Below, in pieces: positions 50,531 to 59,242 of a stretch of 64,000 nucleotides of DNA. Source of the DNA: VXLM01 sp965242665 (GTDB lineage Bacteria > Chloroflexota > Dehalococcoidia > Lucifugimonadales > VXLM01); contig OZ251484.1 of NCBI GenBank assembly GCA_965242665.1, positions 1,240,001 through 1,304,000 on the forward strand. Direction: 5' to 3'. A model generated the notes under the pieces. It was not told where the DNA came from, did not search any database, and was given only the letters and a program-made list of their open reading frames with translations. The position numbers and the translations under genes are program-made. Numbering within the stretch: the first letter of the stretch is position 1; each line of letters starts with the position of its first letter.

Positions 50531-50665
50531 TTGCGATGTGGAGACCATGGGTGCGCCGCCTTGGGATGAGGGTTTGGGGATGTCGATGATAGAGCGCGGG
50601 GTTGTCCGATGATGGCGCGTAGTACGCGAGTCGTGTTCGCACCGATCCTGCCGGGCCAGTCTTGA
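50531..50665 (-). pseudogene. Decayed fragment of the coupling-protein (VirD4/TraD-like) gene
   Basis: The minus strand of this gap (50266-50738) matches part of the intact coupling-protein gene at 54485-58525. 50617-50639 matches 56754-56777 (the LAYYA codons), GTTGTCCGA at 50601 matches 56719, ATGTCGATG at 50580 matches 56698, and 50531-50549 matches the VSTSQAT codons near 56646-56665. Deletions and frameshifts break the frame between blocks, so nothing functional remains. It shows that a second copy of this region once lay here. No other gene is seen in the gap. Confidence 0.6.
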
Positions 50666-50738
50666 AATGATCCCTGTGGCTAGAGTACGCTAACGGTGAC
50701 CATGCCCTAATCGATAGCATCTTGGACTGGGTCAACGG

Positions 50739-51170
50739 ATGACGACGACGCTTCCCTATGCAGAGCCTACGAGCCCGACCGCGACGAAGAAGATGCGTTC
50801 CAACCGTCGGGTGGATACGAAGCCTGAAATCGAACTCAGGTCGGCTCTACATCGGCGCGGGCTGCGTTTCAGGAAGGACTACCCAATCCGCCTGCCGTCT
50901 GGCAGGACGGTGCATCCGGATATCGTGTTCACTCGGAAGAAGGTTGCCGTATTAGTGGACGGGTGCTTCTGGCATTCATGCCCTCGGCACGGCACCACCC
51001 CAAAATCCAACCAGGACTACTGGATCCCAAAGCTGCGCCAGAACGTCGAGAGAGACAGAGCTACGGATTCGGGATTGCGCACCGGGGGATGGCGCGTCGT
51101 AAGGATATGGGAGCATGTGAGTGTCGACGAAGCGGCGTCGATCGTCATCTCGCAATTGGACTTGGCATGA
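50739..51170 (+). CDS. vsr: Very short patch repair endonuclease (Vsr)
   Basis: A 143-residue Vsr-family nuclease that nicks next to T:G mismatches left by deamination of 5-methylcytosine. Motifs: KKMRSNRRVDTKPEIELRSALHRRG, HPDIVF with the catalytic Asp61, VLVDGCFWHSCPRHGTTPKSN and YWIPKLRQNVERD, where the FWHxCP loop binds zinc. Length is normal. It lies convergent with the GHKL ATPase gene (8 bp gap), beside the cytosine methyltransferase whose mutagenic product it repairs. Confidence 0.95.
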   Translation: MTTTLPYAEPTSPTATKKMRSNRRVDTKPEIELRSALHRRGLRFRKDYPIRLPSGRTVHPDIVFTRKKVAVLVDGCFWHSCPRHGTTPKSNQDYWIPKLRQNVERDRATDSGLRTGGWRVVRIWEHVSVDEAASIVISQLDLA

Positions 51171-51178
51171 CGCGCTCA

Positions 51179-53182
51179 TCACTCTTCCGCGCCAAGCGAT
51201 CGTGCGTCTTCAGCCTCGATACTCTTGATGAGACGATACACTCTTCCTGCTTCGTTGGCCTGATCCACGTAATCCTGATATGCTTCCTGCGCGTTCTGGA
51301 TGAGATCGTCGTACATGACGACACGAGCCTGTGCTCCTGCGAGGATGTCTTTGGATACTGTCCTGCCATTGGGAGAATCCCAATCTAGTAGTGGCCGGCC
51401 AACCACGCAGATGATTTCTAGGTGGTCGTTCGCCTTCCCCAGCGATTCGAGTACCTTCGCAGCTGCGTCGCGATATGAAATTATCTGATTGACGAGTTCG
51501 CCGGTTCTGAATGATCTACTGGCGCGCTTGAGTTCGATGATTACATGCTTGTTACCGGTCGTCGTGTATTGAATGTCGATTCGGTAGAGGCTCTCATCCT
51601 TTGTGAGGCTCTCATCTGATCCATGTAGGGCCTTATGTATCCTAGTTTCCATGTGCTCAGTATGAGTTGCCCGCTCCCACGATGGATCTAACAGCCACAG
51701 GTGCTTGTAGAGATGCTCTTGCAATGCTCGCTCCTTTGCATCATCGTCGACTAGGTTGGTCAGTACTCCTATGACTTCGAGTCGATCCTTTGAAATCTGA
51801 TAATACGCGCTCGCCTCGAGATCATCCAACTGGGTGAATACATCCTTGAGAACTCCCAAGTTTTCGACTGACACCTCGTCGAGGCGGTGAAGCAGATTTC
51901 GGAACCTGAGACTCTCGAATGCCAAGATGTTGCCAATGAAGAGCTGTCGCTTTTCTGAGGGATCATCTATAGGCAGCTGGTTGATTCGACCAAACAACCT
52001 GTCAGCAGCCTTCTTGTGGTCCGGATCGAGTTGAGTGTGCCACTCCTTGATTTGGGGAATCTCCAGGGCTACCTTACTGCCGCCCTTAGTCCTCAGCTTA
52101 GTCCATTGGCCTTGGATGAACTTCAGCTCATCCCGAATCTTGCACCTCAGAGCTTGGTATCTAGGGTCATTCTCGATGATGCGTTGTCTGCTGGTCGTGG
52201 CAATATCTCCTTTGTCGTCCATGTCCAGGAAGTCTGCGTGTATCTCCCCAATGACGTACTTGGTATAGAGTCCTCCCTCGCCAAACTCTTCCAGTATGTC
52301 CTCTTGCGCCAGTTTGCCTCGCACCATCAGCACTATCTTGTTCATGCTCTCGTTCGCTTCCGCATCTTTCAAGTGTCCAGAATTTTCGACTGTGCCAATC
52401 CAGCCGTCGATGTGGAAGGTAGATCTACCCGCTTCGACTTCGTTTTTCCTGTCCGCATGGTGCTGCAGACTCCTACCTGCCATGTCCTTTGCGCCAATCC
52501 CGTTATCACCGAACGTCCATATGTACTGCAGCTTGTCGTAGTAGCCACGGTCTTCGATCCGTACAGGGCAACCATCTAGGACTACCTCGAAATCGTTGCT
52601 CCCGTCGATGACGCTGAATCTGCGGGCGAGCCTCGGTCTCAGATGTTGACTGGATCGATTCAGACGCCGCTCTATGTCAGTGAGGATGATCTTTGTACCT
52701 TTGGTCAATTCATCCTCTCCGACGTCAATGGCCTCAGGGATGTATTCGCCTTCCTGACCAGCCTTTATCTTCTGATCTATATCGCCCAATTTCATCCTAA
52801 AACCATGCCGTTCGCCTTCCTTCACACTGCGAACTTCGACCGTCTTTGCTATCGAGAATAGCGACAGCTTGCCGATGCCCTTCCGTCCCATTACAGGCCG
52901 ACCAAATCGTTGGGTCTTGGCTCCTCCTGGCACCTTCCGTCGCTCATACCCGACAGTCAAATAGCGCTCATTGGCGTCTGCTATGCTCATGCCATGGCCG
53001 TCATCTTGTATGACGATCTTGTGCTTCTTGGGATCTATGTCGATGGAAACACGCTCAGCGTCGGCGTCCCATGCGTTCGCTACTACCTCCGAGAGAACCG
53101 CAGGGACGTTGCTGTAGAGTCCAATGCCCAGGTGTTTCAGGATGCTCAGACTCAGCGTCATCTTGTACTTATGGTCGGTCAT
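51179..53182 (-). CDS. GHKL (MORC/MutL-like) ATPase fused to PD-(D/E)XK-like nuclease domain
   Basis: 667 residues. The N-terminal GHKL ATPase has motif I SEVVANAWDADA (about 31-42, Glu32 and Asn36), motif II DDGHGMS (60-66) and motif III GRKGIGKLS (99-107). The C-terminal ~180 residues contain YRIDIQY then HVIIELKRAS, a PD-(D/E)XK-type core with an Asp (about 535) and ELK (about 549-551). Such paraMORC/MutL-related ATPases are known from restriction-modification systems alongside 5-cytosine methylases and Vsr-type nucleases (Iyer, Abhiman and Aravind). It overlaps the methylase gene by 14 bp, so it is probably the ATP-dependent nuclease partner of that enzyme. Confidence 0.85.
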   Translation of the reverse strand: MTDHKYKMTLSLSILKHLGIGLYSNVPAVLSEVVANAWDADAERVSIDIDPKKHKIVIQDDGHGMSIADANERYLTVGYERRKVPGGAKTQRFGRPVMGRKGIGKLSLFSIAKTVEVRSVKEGERHGFRMKLGDIDQKIKAGQEGEYIPEAIDVGEDELTKGTKIILTDIERRLNRSSQHLRPRLARRFSVIDGSNDFEVVLDGCPVRIEDRGYYDKLQYIWTFGDNGIGAKDMAGRSLQHHADRKNEVEAGRSTFHIDGWIGTVENSGHLKDAEANESMNKIVLMVRGKLAQEDILEEFGEGGLYTKYVIGEIHADFLDMDDKGDIATTSRQRIIENDPRYQALRCKIRDELKFIQGQWTKLRTKGGSKVALEIPQIKEWHTQLDPDHKKAADRLFGRINQLPIDDPSEKRQLFIGNILAFESLRFRNLLHRLDEVSVENLGVLKDVFTQLDDLEASAYYQISKDRLEVIGVLTNLVDDDAKERALQEHLYKHLWLLDPSWERATHTEHMETRIHKALHGSDESLTKDESLYRIDIQYTTTGNKHVIIELKRASRSFRTGELVNQIISYRDAAAKVLESLGKANDHLEIICVVGRPLLDWDSPNGRTVSKDILAGAQARVVMYDDLIQNAQEAYQDYVDQANEAGRVYRLIKSIEAEDARSLGAEE

Positions 53183-54227
53183 CGATCTCCTCCAAATGCG
53201 CCATGATCGATTTGCCGATAGCCTTGCCGAGCTCGACTGGCACTGCGTTCCCTATCAGTCGTGCGACTGTTGCAATCCGAACGTCCTCGCCTTCTGGAAC
53301 GAAAGAGTAGGCAGGGGGGAAGGTTTGTAGCAAAGCGCCTTCCCGCAACGAGATAGCGCGGTGTTGCGTGGGATGGCCGAATCGACCGTTCCCGAACCCG
53401 TTGAATTGAGTGGTGATCGTAGGGGCCAACTCATCCCATCGCATTCGACCGTAGACGCTCGAATAGGTCTTGCCAGTCTCCTTGACGTGGCAGTCCGCTC
53501 GCAGCTCTTCGTCCCAATCGCGCCACGTCCCGCCGGGCTTCGAACTGCGGATGCGTTCCAAATTCCTCTTCGACAGGCCACTGGACTTGTGCAACGGGTC
53601 TGATTTCGATGCGCCTCCGGCCTCGATTCGGTCGAGATCCTGGATGGCGCCCCGGACAGTCGGGAAATCGCTCCGGTCATGAGTCGGGGATACCAACTCG
53701 ATCTTGCCGTGCTTGGAAGCCAGCAACACCAACCGCCTCCGCATTTGTGGAACGCCGTACTCCGCGCATCGCACCACCTCGTATCTGGGGCGGCTATACC
53801 CCGCATGGTCGAGGGTGTCTAGAAACTCTTCGAAGATGGAGTATCGTTGCAAGCGTGGTACGTTCTCCATCGTCACGACATCGGGTTGCAATGCGGCGGC
53901 CAATTCTCCGAACTTGGTCAGTAGCCGCCAGTCGTCTTCCCGAACGCGTCCTCCGTTGGTGTATGACGAAAACGGCTGACACGGAGCGCACCCCGCGAGA
54001 AGCCTTGGGGTGTCCTTCGGGAAGAGGGAATCCACGAACTTCGTCGACAGGTCGGAGATGTCCCACTCATGGAACTTCGCCTTGACGTTCGATTCGAACG
54101 GATACTTGCAGGCCGGGTCGATGTCGATCCCGGCGCTGATGGTAATGCCGGCTCGCTTCATCCCGTAGGAGAGCCCGCCTGCGCCGCAGAATAGGTCGAC
54201 TGCGGCTAGTTTCGTGGCAAGCCTCAT
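53169..54227 (-). CDS. dcm: DNA (cytosine-5-)-methyltransferase
   Basis: 352 residues from the ATG at 54227, chosen because AGGAGG lies five bases upstream and the predicted transcript starts near 54249, excluding earlier in-frame starts. Motifs: AVDLFCGAGGLSYGM (I), GCAPCQPFSSY with catalytic Cys83 (IV), TMENVPRL (VI), RRRLVLLAS (VIII), and the C-terminal NGRFGHPTQHRAISLREGALLQTFP...RLIGNAVP (IX-X). It transfers methyl from S-adenosylmethionine to carbon 5 of cytosine in a sequence set by the variable region (about 230-290), which is short. Forms a cassette with the GHKL nuclease and vsr. Confidence 0.95.
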   Translation of the reverse strand: MRLATKLAAVDLFCGAGGLSYGMKRAGITISAGIDIDPACKYPFESNVKAKFHEWDISDLSTKFVDSLFPKDTPRLLAGCAPCQPFSSYTNGGRVREDDWRLLTKFGELAAALQPDVVTMENVPRLQRYSIFEEFLDTLDHAGYSRPRYEVVRCAEYGVPQMRRRLVLLASKHGKIELVSPTHDRSDFPTVRGAIQDLDRIEAGGASKSDPLHKSSGLSKRNLERIRSSKPGGTWRDWDEELRADCHVKETGKTYSSVYGRMRWDELAPTITTQFNGFGNGRFGHPTQHRAISLREGALLQTFPPAYSFVPEGEDVRIATVARLIGNAVPVELGKAIGKSIMAHLEEIDDRP

Positions 54228-54255
54228 GAGTTCCTCCTGTTCTTCTAGCATCCGA

Positions 54256-54284
54256 GTATACATGGTTGGGCGGAATATCGCAAT
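54256..54284 (-). promoter_or_regulatory. Promoter of the dcm-GHKL operon with flanking inverted repeat
   Basis: On the minus strand TTGCGA (complement of 54279-54284), a 17-bp spacer and TATACT (complement of 54256-54261), starting transcription near 54249. An inverted repeat GAATATCG/CGATATTC (54274-54281 and 54297-54304) covers the -35, as expected for autoregulation of a methyltransferase operon. The rest of the 54228-54484 gap shows nothing else. Confidence 0.5.
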
Positions 54285-54484
54285 ACGGTACGAGTCGATA
54301 TTCGCATCTTCGTTTGAGGAGGGATGGGTAGTGTGGCGGCAGGTCTTGGGGGCGACTCGTGCTCTCGACTCCATGCAGAGGCTCGATGATACGTGCATAG
54401 TCGAAGGCGGCGCAAGGGTGGGTTCCATCGCCCGAGGTCATGCAAGCGCGTGTTGGTCTCCCTTCGCTGGGGAAGTTTCAGGCA

Positions 54485-57400
54485 TCAGATGAAAGCGTGG
54501 GTTGGCAGCGTGTTCGTGTGTGGGCGCCATGCTGGGCCGAGCGGGCCGTGCTGTTCGATGGCGTGTTTGTGAGATACCCATAGAGGTAGTTGGGTGTTGG
54601 TGCGTTGCATGTGGTCGTGCGCGAGAGAGAGGAAGCGTGCTGCTGGGAGTGGATCGTCGAAGACGACGAGGAGTGCAGGGGTGTTGTGTTCTTCGGTTGT
54701 GTGGGGAGTGGAGAAGTATCGGATGTAAGGTGCGAGTCTTGCGGTCATGGTGGAAGGGAGGGTGGCTCGTCGTTCCCATTCGAGGAAGAAGGGATGTGTG
54801 CGGTGGTGCGTATTTAGGATGCCGAATGCGTCAGGGTGTATGGAGTGGAGGGTTCGGTGGTGATGGAAGTGTCTTGTGGCTCTGTGTGGTGGGTCGATGT
54901 GTATGAGTTGGCGTTTCGAGGTGCGTGCTTGTGCTGCGAGGGTTGCGAGGAATAGGTGTACTGCGTGGGTATGGTGGATATTTCTGAGTAGTTGTCGGGT
55001 CTTGGAGCCTGAGACGTTTCGCCATTCGAGAGGTGCGTCGGTGTCGATGGGTCGTGCGCTCCATCGTTTCAGTGCGGCTGCGATGGATGTGCGGTCTCTG
55101 CGTGCGAGGGTGGTGATTGCTCGGTCGGTGAGTGCGAGTCGGCGTCGAACGCCGTCTCGTGTAGTGGTGACGAGGTCGAGTGTGTGTAGATGCTTCAGTA
55201 GTTGGTAGACGCGTTCGGTGGAGACGTCGAGGAGGTTAGCGAGGTTTGCGGGAGTGATCCAGGGCCAGTCGGAGAGGGAGTCGAGGATTCGCTTCTCGGT
55301 GGGTTTGAGGATGGAGGGTAGGAGGTAGTTCGCGGGAGGTTGGTGTGGTTCGCGGGTGTGGAGGTCGTTGGGCATGGAAGCTTGGTGTGTGCGTTCTTGG
55401 TGCGGTCTATGGGCGGGCTTGAGGGATTGCAGGATATGGTGGAGGTCGAGTGGAGAGGGTGCTGACGGGGTATGCCATATAGGATCGAGCGAGTTGGAAT
55501 TGGCGGCGTCTCCTTCGAGTGCGATGAATGCGTGGGCTGGTGTCTTGGCGAGGAGTCTGCGTGTGTGCTGCAGTCTGGGTTGGTCTGTGGTGAGGATGAG
55601 GACGGCAGAGGGAATGGGTTCGTTGGCTAGTCTGTGGATGCGCTTTGCGAAGGGGGTTGGGTCGGATGTGGGTCCTCGTCTGATGACTGCGATGGTGCGT
55701 TGGTTTGCGAAGGTGAAGGCTGCGTCGATGGGGGAAGCTCTGAACCATTGGAAGTGGATGGGAGGGTATGAGGTTGTTGCGGCGGTTGCTGCGAGTCGGT
55801 AGATGACTGCTGTTGCGTCGAGTCTATGGAGGAGTGTGCGTCGCCAGTGTTCTGATACGGGGTATGCTTGGAGGATGTAGTCTATGTGGGAGTGGTTGAT
55901 TCGTGCGAGTTGGAGGATGCCGTGGTGTGTGAGTGCGAATCGTCGTGTTGGGGGTATGAGGTTTGTGGCGTGTGGGATGGATTCGACGAGGTTTCTGCGT
56001 TCGAGTCGTTCTGGGCGTGCGTCGTCCGCGTTCTCGATGGGTTGTTGCATGGGGGGGCTCGTCGGTCTTGCGAGTTCTTGGATGATCTGTTCTGCGCGGT
56101 TGGTCTGTCGTGCTTCTGCGGCGGCGATGGTTCGTGCTGGTGTGGTGTACGCGGCGGCGGCGTCTCTGATGCGGTTGGCGGTATAGGGGTCTCCGGGTTG
56201 TGGCTTTCGGACGGTCATGGAGAAGGTAGGGAGTCTTTGGTCGCCTATGGTAGCGCGGACGTAGCAGTGGTGGACTGGGAGGGATGCGATGTCTTCTTCG
56301 GAGACTTTGTCCTTGTCGAGTTCCCAGGTGAGTCGTCTGGCGTCTGCGGCGGCTGCTTGGAAGACTGCGAGGCAGCTGGTGTTGGCGAGGATGGTGTGCT
56401 GCATGGTAGGGGAGAGGTCTTCGAGTTTGGCGAGGCTTTGGGTGGCGAGGATGAAAGATGCGCCGAATTTGCCGAGTTCGGAGAGCATTGCTTCGTAGTC
56501 GACGCCTTGTATGGATTGCATTTCGTCGATGGTGACGAGGGTTCCGGTGCGTTGGTGCGGTGGGAGCGTTCCTTGTTCTCTGATGACGGAGTCGACGAGG
56601 TTGAGGATGGATGCTCCGACGAGTGCTGCGACGTCTCTGCCTGCGGTTGCCTGGGAAGTGGAGACGAGGAGGATGCCTCCATTGGAGATGGTCTTGTGGA
56701 TGTCGATGGTGGATTTGGGTTGTCCGAGGATGGCTCTTGCGCGTTTGGAGGATGCGTAGTATGCGAGTCGTGTTTGGACTGGTGCGAGGGCGTCTGCGCG
56801 GTACTGCCTGTGCCAGTTTGCGAAGTCTCTGGTCCACCATTGGAGGAGGAATGGGTCTTGGACTCGTGCGAGTATCTTGCCTCGGAAGTCGGAGTCTGTG
56901 AGGAGGGTTAGTCCGTCGAGGATGGTGGATTGTTGGTCTGGGTCTGTGTAGTCGTTGGCTTCGTGGAGTGTCTTGACGACGTGTTCGAGGATGGACTGCA
57001 TTCTGGGGCCCCACTGGTCCCAGAGTCCGCGTGCGACTCTGACGACGGAGTCTGCGGTGCGGTCGCGATCTTGGAAGACGCGTGTGTCGAGGAGGTTGAT
57101 GCCTGGGGCTCTTGATTCGTCTGCGAGGTCGATGAGTCGAACTTGGTCGATGATGTTGGTGGGTACGTGTTGGAGGAGCGAGTTCACGAGGTCTGCGTGT
57201 GGGTCGATGACGACGATGGCGTCGTGGTCTGCGCCGTCGGCCTTTTGGTTCATCTTGTGGGTGATGATGTGGTGCATGAGGGTGGATTTTCCCATGCGAG
57301 TGCGTGCGACGTAGAGCTGGTGTCGTTTGAGGAGGTCGTTTGGGAAGTAGATGTTTCGTGGTCTTCCTGCTGTGGAGTGGTTTGCGTGTCCGACGTGGGC

Positions 57401-58525
57401 GCCTGATTGGCCGCTGCGTGCGGAAGGGAGGATCGTCCTTGGTCCTGATCGTTCGACGAGCGGGAGGTCGTCTGCGGCTCCTGGTGGATGCCAGAGTGCT
57501 GCGGCTTCCCGCACGCCGAGTACGTTCCTGCGCTGGAATGGTCGTTGCCGCGGGGGTTCTGCGGTCGTGGTGGGAATGGTTGGTCGGACTCTTCCTCGTT
57601 GGAATCGAGCGCCTGCGGGGTTGTCGTAGTGTTGGTATGCTGCTGCGATGTTGGAGAGTAGTTCGTCTGCGCGTTCTCTTCGTCCGTGGGTCGAGAGTAC
57701 GGCGGTGAGTTCTAGTCGTGCGTCGAATGCTGCGCGGGAGGTCTTTTCTTCGATGAGTCGTGGGTCGTGCATCCTATCGGTTCTTCTCTTCTTCTGCGCT
57801 CGCCAGTGGATCCATCCTGCGAGTGCGGCGGCGGATGCTGCGCCTGCGGTCAGGAGTGCGGCCTTCCACGCTTGGTCGTCCTGGATCCACAGGTAGCTTT
57901 GGAGGCCGATCAGTGCGGCGCCTCCGAGTGCTGCGAGTGCGAGCCCGTCCATTTGGAGTGGTCTGGTGTGGTAGGTGTATGGAGGTGCGTTTGGTTCCGG
58001 GCCTCGTTTCGTGGGGGCGTGTTCTCTGTGGTGCTGCGACCAATTGGTTCCGAGTGATTGGAGTTGGAGTCTTGCGGAGACTCGCTCGCCTGTGTCGAGG
58101 TTCGAGAGGGATCCGATGAGTGCGATGATGGGGTCGGAGCCTTGGTCGAGGAGGTCGCGGTCGTGGAAGGTTCTGAGAGGGAGGAACTCTGGGCCTCGTA
58201 GGCGGAGTGTGGTGGACCAGGCCTGTTCGCCTTCCTGGAGCAGCATTGGGTCTTCGTGTGGATGGACTTCGTGGATGGCTGCCTGTGGGTAGTGTGCTGC
58301 GAGTTGTTGCTTGACGACTGATCCTTCCGTGCATCTTGCCATGAGGGTCACGCCGTGCGCGTCGCCTGCGAGTTCGAGGGAGAAGGGTTCTGGGGCTGAT
58401 ATGGATGCGAGCATGTTTTCGACGCCGAGCATGGTGCGTTCTCCTGTCTTAGGCGGGGCTACGGCGATCAGGATGGTCTTGGGCTTTGTCCGTCTGTCGA
58501 AGATATTCTCGAAGGGATTCTGCAT
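54485..58525 (-). CDS. Conjugative coupling protein (VirD4/TraD-like ATPase) fused to a replication-relaxation-like domain
   Basis: 1346 residues from the ATG at 58525 (AGGAGA seven bases before). The N-terminal third has two membrane helices (LALAALGGAALIGLQSYLW; LLTAGAASAAALAGW). The ATPase has Walker A ARTRMGKST at about 405-413 and Walker B LVTIDEMQ at about 661, with ILATQSLAKLEDL between later motifs. The C-terminal ~280 residues look like a separate Replic_Relax-type winged-helix protein (KPTEKRILDSLSDWPWITPANLANLL, STERVYQLLKHLHTLDLV). Coupling proteins deliver relaxase-bound DNA to the type IV channel. An upstream in-frame extension to 58879 is rejected because it overlaps the parD region without family similarity. 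Codon use is C-rich. Confidence 0.88.
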   Translation of the reverse strand: MQNPFENIFDRRTKPKTILIAVAPPKTGERTMLGVENMLASISAPEPFSLELAGDAHGVTLMARCTEGSVVKQQLAAHYPQAAIHEVHPHEDPMLLQEGEQAWSTTLRLRGPEFLPLRTFHDRDLLDQGSDPIIALIGSLSNLDTGERVSARLQLQSLGTNWSQHHREHAPTKRGPEPNAPPYTYHTRPLQMDGLALAALGGAALIGLQSYLWIQDDQAWKAALLTAGAASAAALAGWIHWRAQKKRRTDRMHDPRLIEEKTSRAAFDARLELTAVLSTHGRRERADELLSNIAAAYQHYDNPAGARFQRGRVRPTIPTTTAEPPRQRPFQRRNVLGVREAAALWHPPGAADDLPLVERSGPRTILPSARSGQSGAHVGHANHSTAGRPRNIYFPNDLLKRHQLYVARTRMGKSTLMHHIITHKMNQKADGADHDAIVVIDPHADLVNSLLQHVPTNIIDQVRLIDLADESRAPGINLLDTRVFQDRDRTADSVVRVARGLWDQWGPRMQSILEHVVKTLHEANDYTDPDQQSTILDGLTLLTDSDFRGKILARVQDPFLLQWWTRDFANWHRQYRADALAPVQTRLAYYASSKRARAILGQPKSTIDIHKTISNGGILLVSTSQATAGRDVAALVGASILNLVDSVIREQGTLPPHQRTGTLVTIDEMQSIQGVDYEAMLSELGKFGASFILATQSLAKLEDLSPTMQHTILANTSCLAVFQAAAADARRLTWELDKDKVSEEDIASLPVHHCYVRATIGDQRLPTFSMTVRKPQPGDPYTANRIRDAAAAYTTPARTIAAAEARQTNRAEQIIQELARPTSPPMQQPIENADDARPERLERRNLVESIPHATNLIPPTRRFALTHHGILQLARINHSHIDYILQAYPVSEHWRRTLLHRLDATAVIYRLAATAATTSYPPIHFQWFRASPIDAAFTFANQRTIAVIRRGPTSDPTPFAKRIHRLANEPIPSAVLILTTDQPRLQHTRRLLAKTPAHAFIALEGDAANSNSLDPIWHTPSAPSPLDLHHILQSLKPAHRPHQERTHQASMPNDLHTREPHQPPANYLLPSILKPTEKRILDSLSDWPWITPANLANLLDVSTERVYQLLKHLHTLDLVTTTRDGVRRRLALTDRAITTLARRDRTSIAAALKRWSARPIDTDAPLEWRNVSGSKTRQLLRNIHHTHAVHLFLATLAAQARTSKRQLIHIDPPHRATRHFHHHRTLHSIHPDAFGILNTHHRTHPFFLEWERRATLPSTMTARLAPYIRYFSTPHTTEEHNTPALLVVFDDPLPAARFLSLAHDHMQRTNTQLPLWVSHKHAIEQHGPLGPAWRPHTNTLPTHAFI

Positions 58526-58600
58526 GGGTATTCTCCTTTCGTCTTCCGTCTCGTCGTCATGGGGTTGCGCTGTGGTCGTCTTTGGGTCTATGGTGAGGGC

Positions 58601-58867
58601 ATGGATGTTTCGATCAGCGAAGGGAATCTGGCCCGCATCAGGAGGAAGGTCGAGTCCGGGCGATACTCGTCTACGGATGAGGTGCTTGGGAGCGCGCTTG
58701 CGTTGCTGGACGAGCGGGACGGGGTTTTGGAGGGCGAGTTGGCTGATGTGCGTGAGAGCGTGCGTCGAGGAACGGAGCAGGCGGACGCGGGGCGTGTGGT
58801 TCCTTCTGGGGAGGTATTCGAGGGGTTGAGGCGTCGGAATGCGGAGTTGGTGGATCGTACGAGATGA
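58601..58867 (+). CDS. parD: ParD-like type II antitoxin
   Basis: 88 residues. MDVSISEGNLARIRRKVESGRYSSTDEVLGSALALLDERD is the ribbon-helix-helix N-terminus of ParD/CC2985 antitoxins; the rest (LADVRESVRRGTEQADAGRVV) is the toxin-wrapping tail. Its TGA overlaps the toxin ATG (ATGA, 58864-58867). On the opposite strand to the surrounding transfer genes, so inserted or independently regulated. Confidence 0.88.
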   Translation: MDVSISEGNLARIRRKVESGRYSSTDEVLGSALALLDERDGVLEGELADVRESVRRGTEQADAGRVVPSGEVFEGLRRRNAELVDRTR

Positions 58868-59160
58868 GTCGCTGCGCATTCAGCGTGGAGGCGCGCGGCG
58901 ATCTCGTGCAGATTCACGACTACATCGCGCGCGATAGTCCTTCCGCCGCGCTTCGGTTCGTGGAGCGGTTGGAGGCGCAGTGCGATCGTCTCTCGGAGCA
59001 TCCTTCGATGGGAGTGTCTCGTCCGTAGTTTGGGGCTGGACACCGGAGTTTCGTCGTTCCTGGGACTCGGTACGTCATCATCTACCGGCCGTCGGCGGAC
59101 GGCGTGGAGATCATCCATGTGCGTCATGGTAGCGTCGATCTGCTTCGGCTGTTCGAATAG
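58864..59160 (+). pseudogene. parE: ParE-like toxin with in-frame amber codon
   Basis: The frame gives a full-length, 98-residue ParE/RelE-fold toxin: MSRCAFSVEARGDLVQIHDYIARDS, then SEHPSMGVSRP, TAG at 59026-59028, then FGAGHRSFVVPGTRYVIIYR, GVEIIHVRHGSVDLLRLF and the proper stop. ParE homologs have an acidic or other residue at the interrupted position (usually RPEL/RPDL), so a single GAG to TAG change fits. With the break it makes only a 54-residue fragment and is probably inactive, unless the amber codon is suppressed. ParD is intact. Confidence 0.82.
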
Positions 59161-59242
59161 CCTGCTTGGGCCCTCGCGCAGTGCGGTTCGTCTCTCTGTG
59201 TGCAATTGGTGGTCGTCTTGCATGTGGTTCCTTCCTGTGGGG

